Source of the DNA: a virus
Direction: 5' to 3' (one strand)
DNA: 49,289 bases
IMG/VR virus record: IMGVR_UViG_3300031952_000026
Span: 1 to 49,289 of that record
Below, in pieces: positions 47,138 to 49,289 of this stretch. Made by a program: the position numbers and the translations under genes. Under the pieces are notes generated by a model, which was given only the letters and a program-made list of their open reading frames with translations, was not told the origin of the DNA and did no database searches. The first letter of the stretch is position 1. Each line of letters opens with the position of its first letter.

Positions 47138-47624
47138 GTTAGATATTTCTATTTTAAAAAGGAAAAACTTTGAGCCAATAGATTTTATCGCCTCCCAAAC
47201 AGCTAAAAAATACAATATTGATAATAATATTTACGATCCAGCAATTCTTAAAAATTTAGAAAGGACTGCTAATAAAGCTCAAGAAATTAGAAATTTACTA
47301 AAAACTCCAGTAAAAATTAACAGCGGTTATCGTTGCTTGGAGCTGAATAGAAAAGTAAATGGCAAAGATACTAGCCAGCACACGAAAGGGCAAGCTATTG
47401 ATTTTTATTGCCCTGATTTACTTGATAACAAATTTATTATTTTATTATTGCAAGAGCTGAATTTAGAAGTAGATCAATGCTTAATGGAAGGTTCTTGGAT
47501 TCATGTAAGTATTAAAGAAATTAGCAATAGAAACCAGTTTGCTTATTACTTGCCTGATAAAACTGGAAAAAGAAAATTAGTTATTTTACCAATTAGAAAA
47601 CCTAAGCCAAGCCCTAGAGTTTAG
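47130..47624 (+). CDS. Endolysin, M15 peptidase
   Basis: D-Ala-D-Ala or L-Ala-D-Glu type zinc peptidase that cuts peptidoglycan crosslinks. 164 residues: KINSGYRCLELNRKV near 62-75, SQHTKGQAIDF with zinc ligands His 84 and Asp 91, and SWIHVSI with His 125. No signal peptide, so release depends on the holin. Its 3' end overlaps the convergent DUF1064 gene by 11 bases. Confidence 0.88.
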   Translation: MNKLDISILKRKNFEPIDFIASQTAKKYNIDNNIYDPAILKNLERTANKAQEIRNLLKTPVKINSGYRCLELNRKVNGKDTSQHTKGQAIDFYCPDLLDNKFIILLLQELNLEVDQCLMEGSWIHVSIKEISNRNQFAYYLPDKTGKRKLVILPIRKPKPSPRV

Positions 47625-48018
47625 TTTTCTTTTCCTGCTTTTTATAATTCTCAAAAAAGAAATATTGCGGGTATTTTAATTTAAACATCTTTCTCTTTAA
47701 AATATAAGCAGGTAATTTAGCAGTCATTGCACTTTTTACATCTTCGCAAATTAATCTATTTGTTTCAAGACACAAATAAACAAAATCAGCTTTGTAAGAT
47801 ATTCCCGCCTCATTTTCCCCATAACTATCTATGAAAGCATCTTGTAGCACAAATGTAACCTGTTTTTGTAAGTTTTTAATCAATCCTGCTTTTTCTAAAA
47901 ATTTAAGCTCCAGTTCCCTCTTATACTCTTTTTTAGAATCAGCTACTTTGACGCCGTCAATTTTAACGATTGTATTTTTATATTTTGAGTTTTTTAGTTT
48001 CTTTTTTAAGAAAATCAT
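47614..48018 (-). CDS. DUF1064 nuclease (PD-(D/E)xK, Holliday-junction-resolvase-like)
   Basis: 134 residues: KYKNTIVKIDGVKVADSKKEYKRELELKFLEKAGLIKNLQKQ, ISYKADFVYLCLETNRLICEDVKS and YILKRKMFKLKYPQYFF give the DUF1064 pattern with active-site E, D and ExVK residues. Likely resolves or nicks branched phage DNA during replication and packaging. In the leftward operon with SSB. Confidence 0.82.
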   Translation of the reverse strand: MIFLKKKLKNSKYKNTIVKIDGVKVADSKKEYKRELELKFLEKAGLIKNLQKQVTFVLQDAFIDSYGENEAGISYKADFVYLCLETNRLICEDVKSAMTAKLPAYILKRKMFKLKYPQYFFFENYKKQEKKTKL

Positions 48019-48230
48019 TAATGTAATTGGGTTAATTTTAAATCTTTAATTGCAAAATCATAATAATCAGAAATATTTTCAGATGTAACATCTTTGCCAA
48101 AATTTCTATAAAGCTCATCAGCTTCATTTTTAATGTCTAAAAATGGATTTTTTAATAAATAGCAATATTCTAAAGTTAACTTTTTAATTATTTTTATTTT
48201 TTTTTCATATTTTAGTTTTTCTCTAAACAT
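48018..48230 (-). CDS. Hypothetical helical protein (70 aa)
   Basis: Starts MFREKLKYEKKIKIIKKLTLEYCYLL: basic helix then acidic helices. Stop overlaps the DUF1064 start. No family recognised. Confidence 0.5.
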   Translation of the reverse strand: MFREKLKYEKKIKIIKKLTLEYCYLLKNPFLDIKNEADELYRNFGKDVTSENISDYYDFAIKDLKLTQLH

Positions 48231-48256
48231 TATTTTTCTGTTTTTTTATATTATAT

Positions 48257-48781
48257 CTAGTTAGTTTTCTTGACCCGAAGTTCTTTTAATCTTCTGGTGC
48301 ATTGTCCACTTTTAACATGAGTGATATTATTTATAATAAACCAGATTGGTCCATGTACAACACCATATTCTTTAGCTAGATTTTTCATTGTTTCACCATT
48401 CTTATATCTTTCTCTAATTAATCCAGCTTTCTTATCTGTAATTTTGGTTGTACTTTTTCTTTTAGAATTGACACTCGGAGAAATCCAAGAACAATTTTCA
48501 GGACAATAATCGCCATCATTATCAATTCTATCAATTGATAATCCCTGCCTCCATCCATTATTTAAAGCCCAGTCAGCAAAATTTTTTATATCAAACCACT
48601 CTTGACAAACACTAATCCCTCTACCGCCATAATTCTTATACTTACGATTATTTAAATTATAACATTTTTGTTTTATATTCATCCAAGTATAATAAAAACC
48701 ACTTCTTTTCCCTTTTATTGCAAAGCCAGTCTTATAATTAGGATTCTTAATTCCTAAAAAATCGGCGTTATTTTTTCCCAT
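48257..48781 (-). CDS. HNH/AP2-type endonuclease with C-terminal HTH
   Basis: 174 residues. YYTWMNIKQKCYNLNNRKYKNYGGRGISVCQEW, FADWALNNGWRQGLSIDRIDNDGDYCPENCSWIS is the phage HNH-like block (reactive D-R-I-D-N-D and N-C-x-W). The C-terminal KAGLIRERYKNGETMKNLAKEYGVVHGPIWFIINN adds an HTH. Starts three bases after the SSB stop, so it may be a homing-type passenger. Confidence 0.8.
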   Translation of the reverse strand: MGKNNADFLGIKNPNYKTGFAIKGKRSGFYYTWMNIKQKCYNLNNRKYKNYGGRGISVCQEWFDIKNFADWALNNGWRQGLSIDRIDNDGDYCPENCSWISPSVNSKRKSTTKITDKKAGLIRERYKNGETMKNLAKEYGVVHGPIWFIINNITHVKSGQCTRRLKELRVKKTN

Positions 48782-48784
48782 AAT

Positions 48785-49213
48785 TTAAAATGGTATTTCA
48801 GAATCATCATCCATTTCATTAGCCAGATTATCAATAGCGTCACTATCTTCTTTCGGCATTTCTAATTTAGATCTTGTATCTAACATCTGTAAATTGCAAT
48901 TAAAACCCTGCAAAACTATTTCAGTTGTATATTTTTTAGCTCCGTCTTTATCACTCCATTCTCTAGTTTTTAATTGACCTTCAATATAAAGCTTTGAACC
49001 TTTTTTAACATAATTTTTAACGATTCCAGCAAGTGGGCCAAAAACCACAATTCTATGCCATTCAGTCTTATCTTTTTTTTCGCCAGTAGTTTTATCTTTC
49101 CAGCTTTCGGTTGTTGCTAACGAAAAGCTCGCCAACTCTTTACCATCTTGGGTTGATCTGATATCGGGATCTTTACCTAAATTTCCGATTAATGTAACTT
49201 TATTTAGACTCAT
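48785..49213 (-). CDS. ssb: Single-stranded DNA-binding protein
   Basis: Coats ssDNA at forks and recruits partners through its tail. 142 residues: MSLNKVTLIGNLGKDPDIRSTQDGKELASFSLAT, WHRIVVFGPLAGIVKNYVKKGSKLYIEGQLKTREW form the OB fold; the acidic tail ends DDDSEIPF, a complete interaction tip. First gene visible in the right-hand leftward operon. Confidence 0.95.
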   Translation of the reverse strand: MSLNKVTLIGNLGKDPDIRSTQDGKELASFSLATTESWKDKTTGEKKDKTEWHRIVVFGPLAGIVKNYVKKGSKLYIEGQLKTREWSDKDGAKKYTTEIVLQGFNCNLQMLDTRSKLEMPKEDSDAIDNLANEMDDDSEIPF

Positions 49214-49289
49214 TTTTATTTAATTTATTGTTAATAAAAGTTCTACTTTTGGTAACTGGCGGAAAAGGTCAACATTCAGTTGACAAAAG

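Noticed and set aside
1-49289. Circular genome closing at the window ends
   Set aside because: Joining the ends lets the methylase frame run to a stop without the expected DPPY motif, and no terminal overlap is seen.
1-49289. tRNA genes
   Set aside because: No sequence with complete cloverleaf stems and T-loop was found by eye; short TTCAA/TTCGA matches lie in coding regions.

Overview
The window is almost wall-to-wall phage genes: a tailed phage (Caudoviricetes) of strongly AT-rich composition, with no chromosomal housekeeping genes on either side. It pairs an HK97-type head (PBSX-family large terminase, portal, Mu gpF-like minor head protein, U35 protease, HK97-fold capsid protein, gp6/gp10-type connectors) with a Mu-type contractile tail (sheath, tube, frameshifted assembly chaperone, gpN/gpP/gp45/gp46/gp47/gp48 homologues). 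A GapR/DUF2312 gene, a GroES with a 'WGATEVK' segment like that of alphaproteobacteria, and an SSB ending in EIPF suggest an AT-rich alphaproteobacterial host. This host call is inference. Both ends are cut: the left edge truncates a DNA adenine methylase, and joining the two ends does not restore it, so the window is not a closed circle.

Layout. (1) 1-5205, leftward: methylase, several small unknowns, dUTPase, DnaB helicase and a replisome-organiser-like protein. They are served by a sigma70-like promoter and a structured leader that can fold as an H-type pseudoknot (5206-5308). (2) 5346-5706: rightward remnant of a DinD/Bro-N antirepressor gene and four 11-bp iteron-like repeats. (3) 5701-9530, leftward: small early genes (YopX-like, pentapeptide-repeat, ribbon-helix-helix, degenerate ImmA-like). 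Two promoters in this block share an 11-bp motif at the same distance from the -10. (4) 9674-13278: rightward small genes including a proteasome/HslV-type Ntn hydrolase, GapR and a small-terminase candidate, then two leftward unknowns to 13657. (5) 13867-44063: packaging, head, tail, baseplate and fibre genes, rightward, interrupted by inserted cassettes. (6) 44063-47624: lysis and envelope genes (NlpC-like peptidase, holin candidate, outer-membrane beta-barrel, nested spanins, M15 endolysin). (7) 47614-49213, leftward: DUF1064 nuclease, HNH endonuclease, SSB.

The most striking element is a 2,416-bp transposon-like insertion at 18085-20500. It has 24-bp perfect terminal inverted repeats and a perfect 8-bp target duplication. 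Its only transposase-derived gene keeps the IS1595-type zinc-ribbon/HTH N-terminus, but the catalytic DDE domain is replaced in frame by an antitoxin-like protein. That protein is translationally coupled to a PIN toxin and followed by a small protein and an ImmA/IrrE metallopeptidase. Next to it sits a leftward groES cassette.

A 25-bp motif (TTGAT-N8-CACTTGCAATRA) occurs four times, each time shortly before a structural gene block (15386, 21679, 31310, 40975). It is probably the phage's late transcription signal. A classic -1 slippery site at 33893 joins the two tail-assembly chaperone frames. Secreted or outer-membrane proteins at 30960-31199 (leftward) and 46075-46623 look like morons that alter the host envelope.
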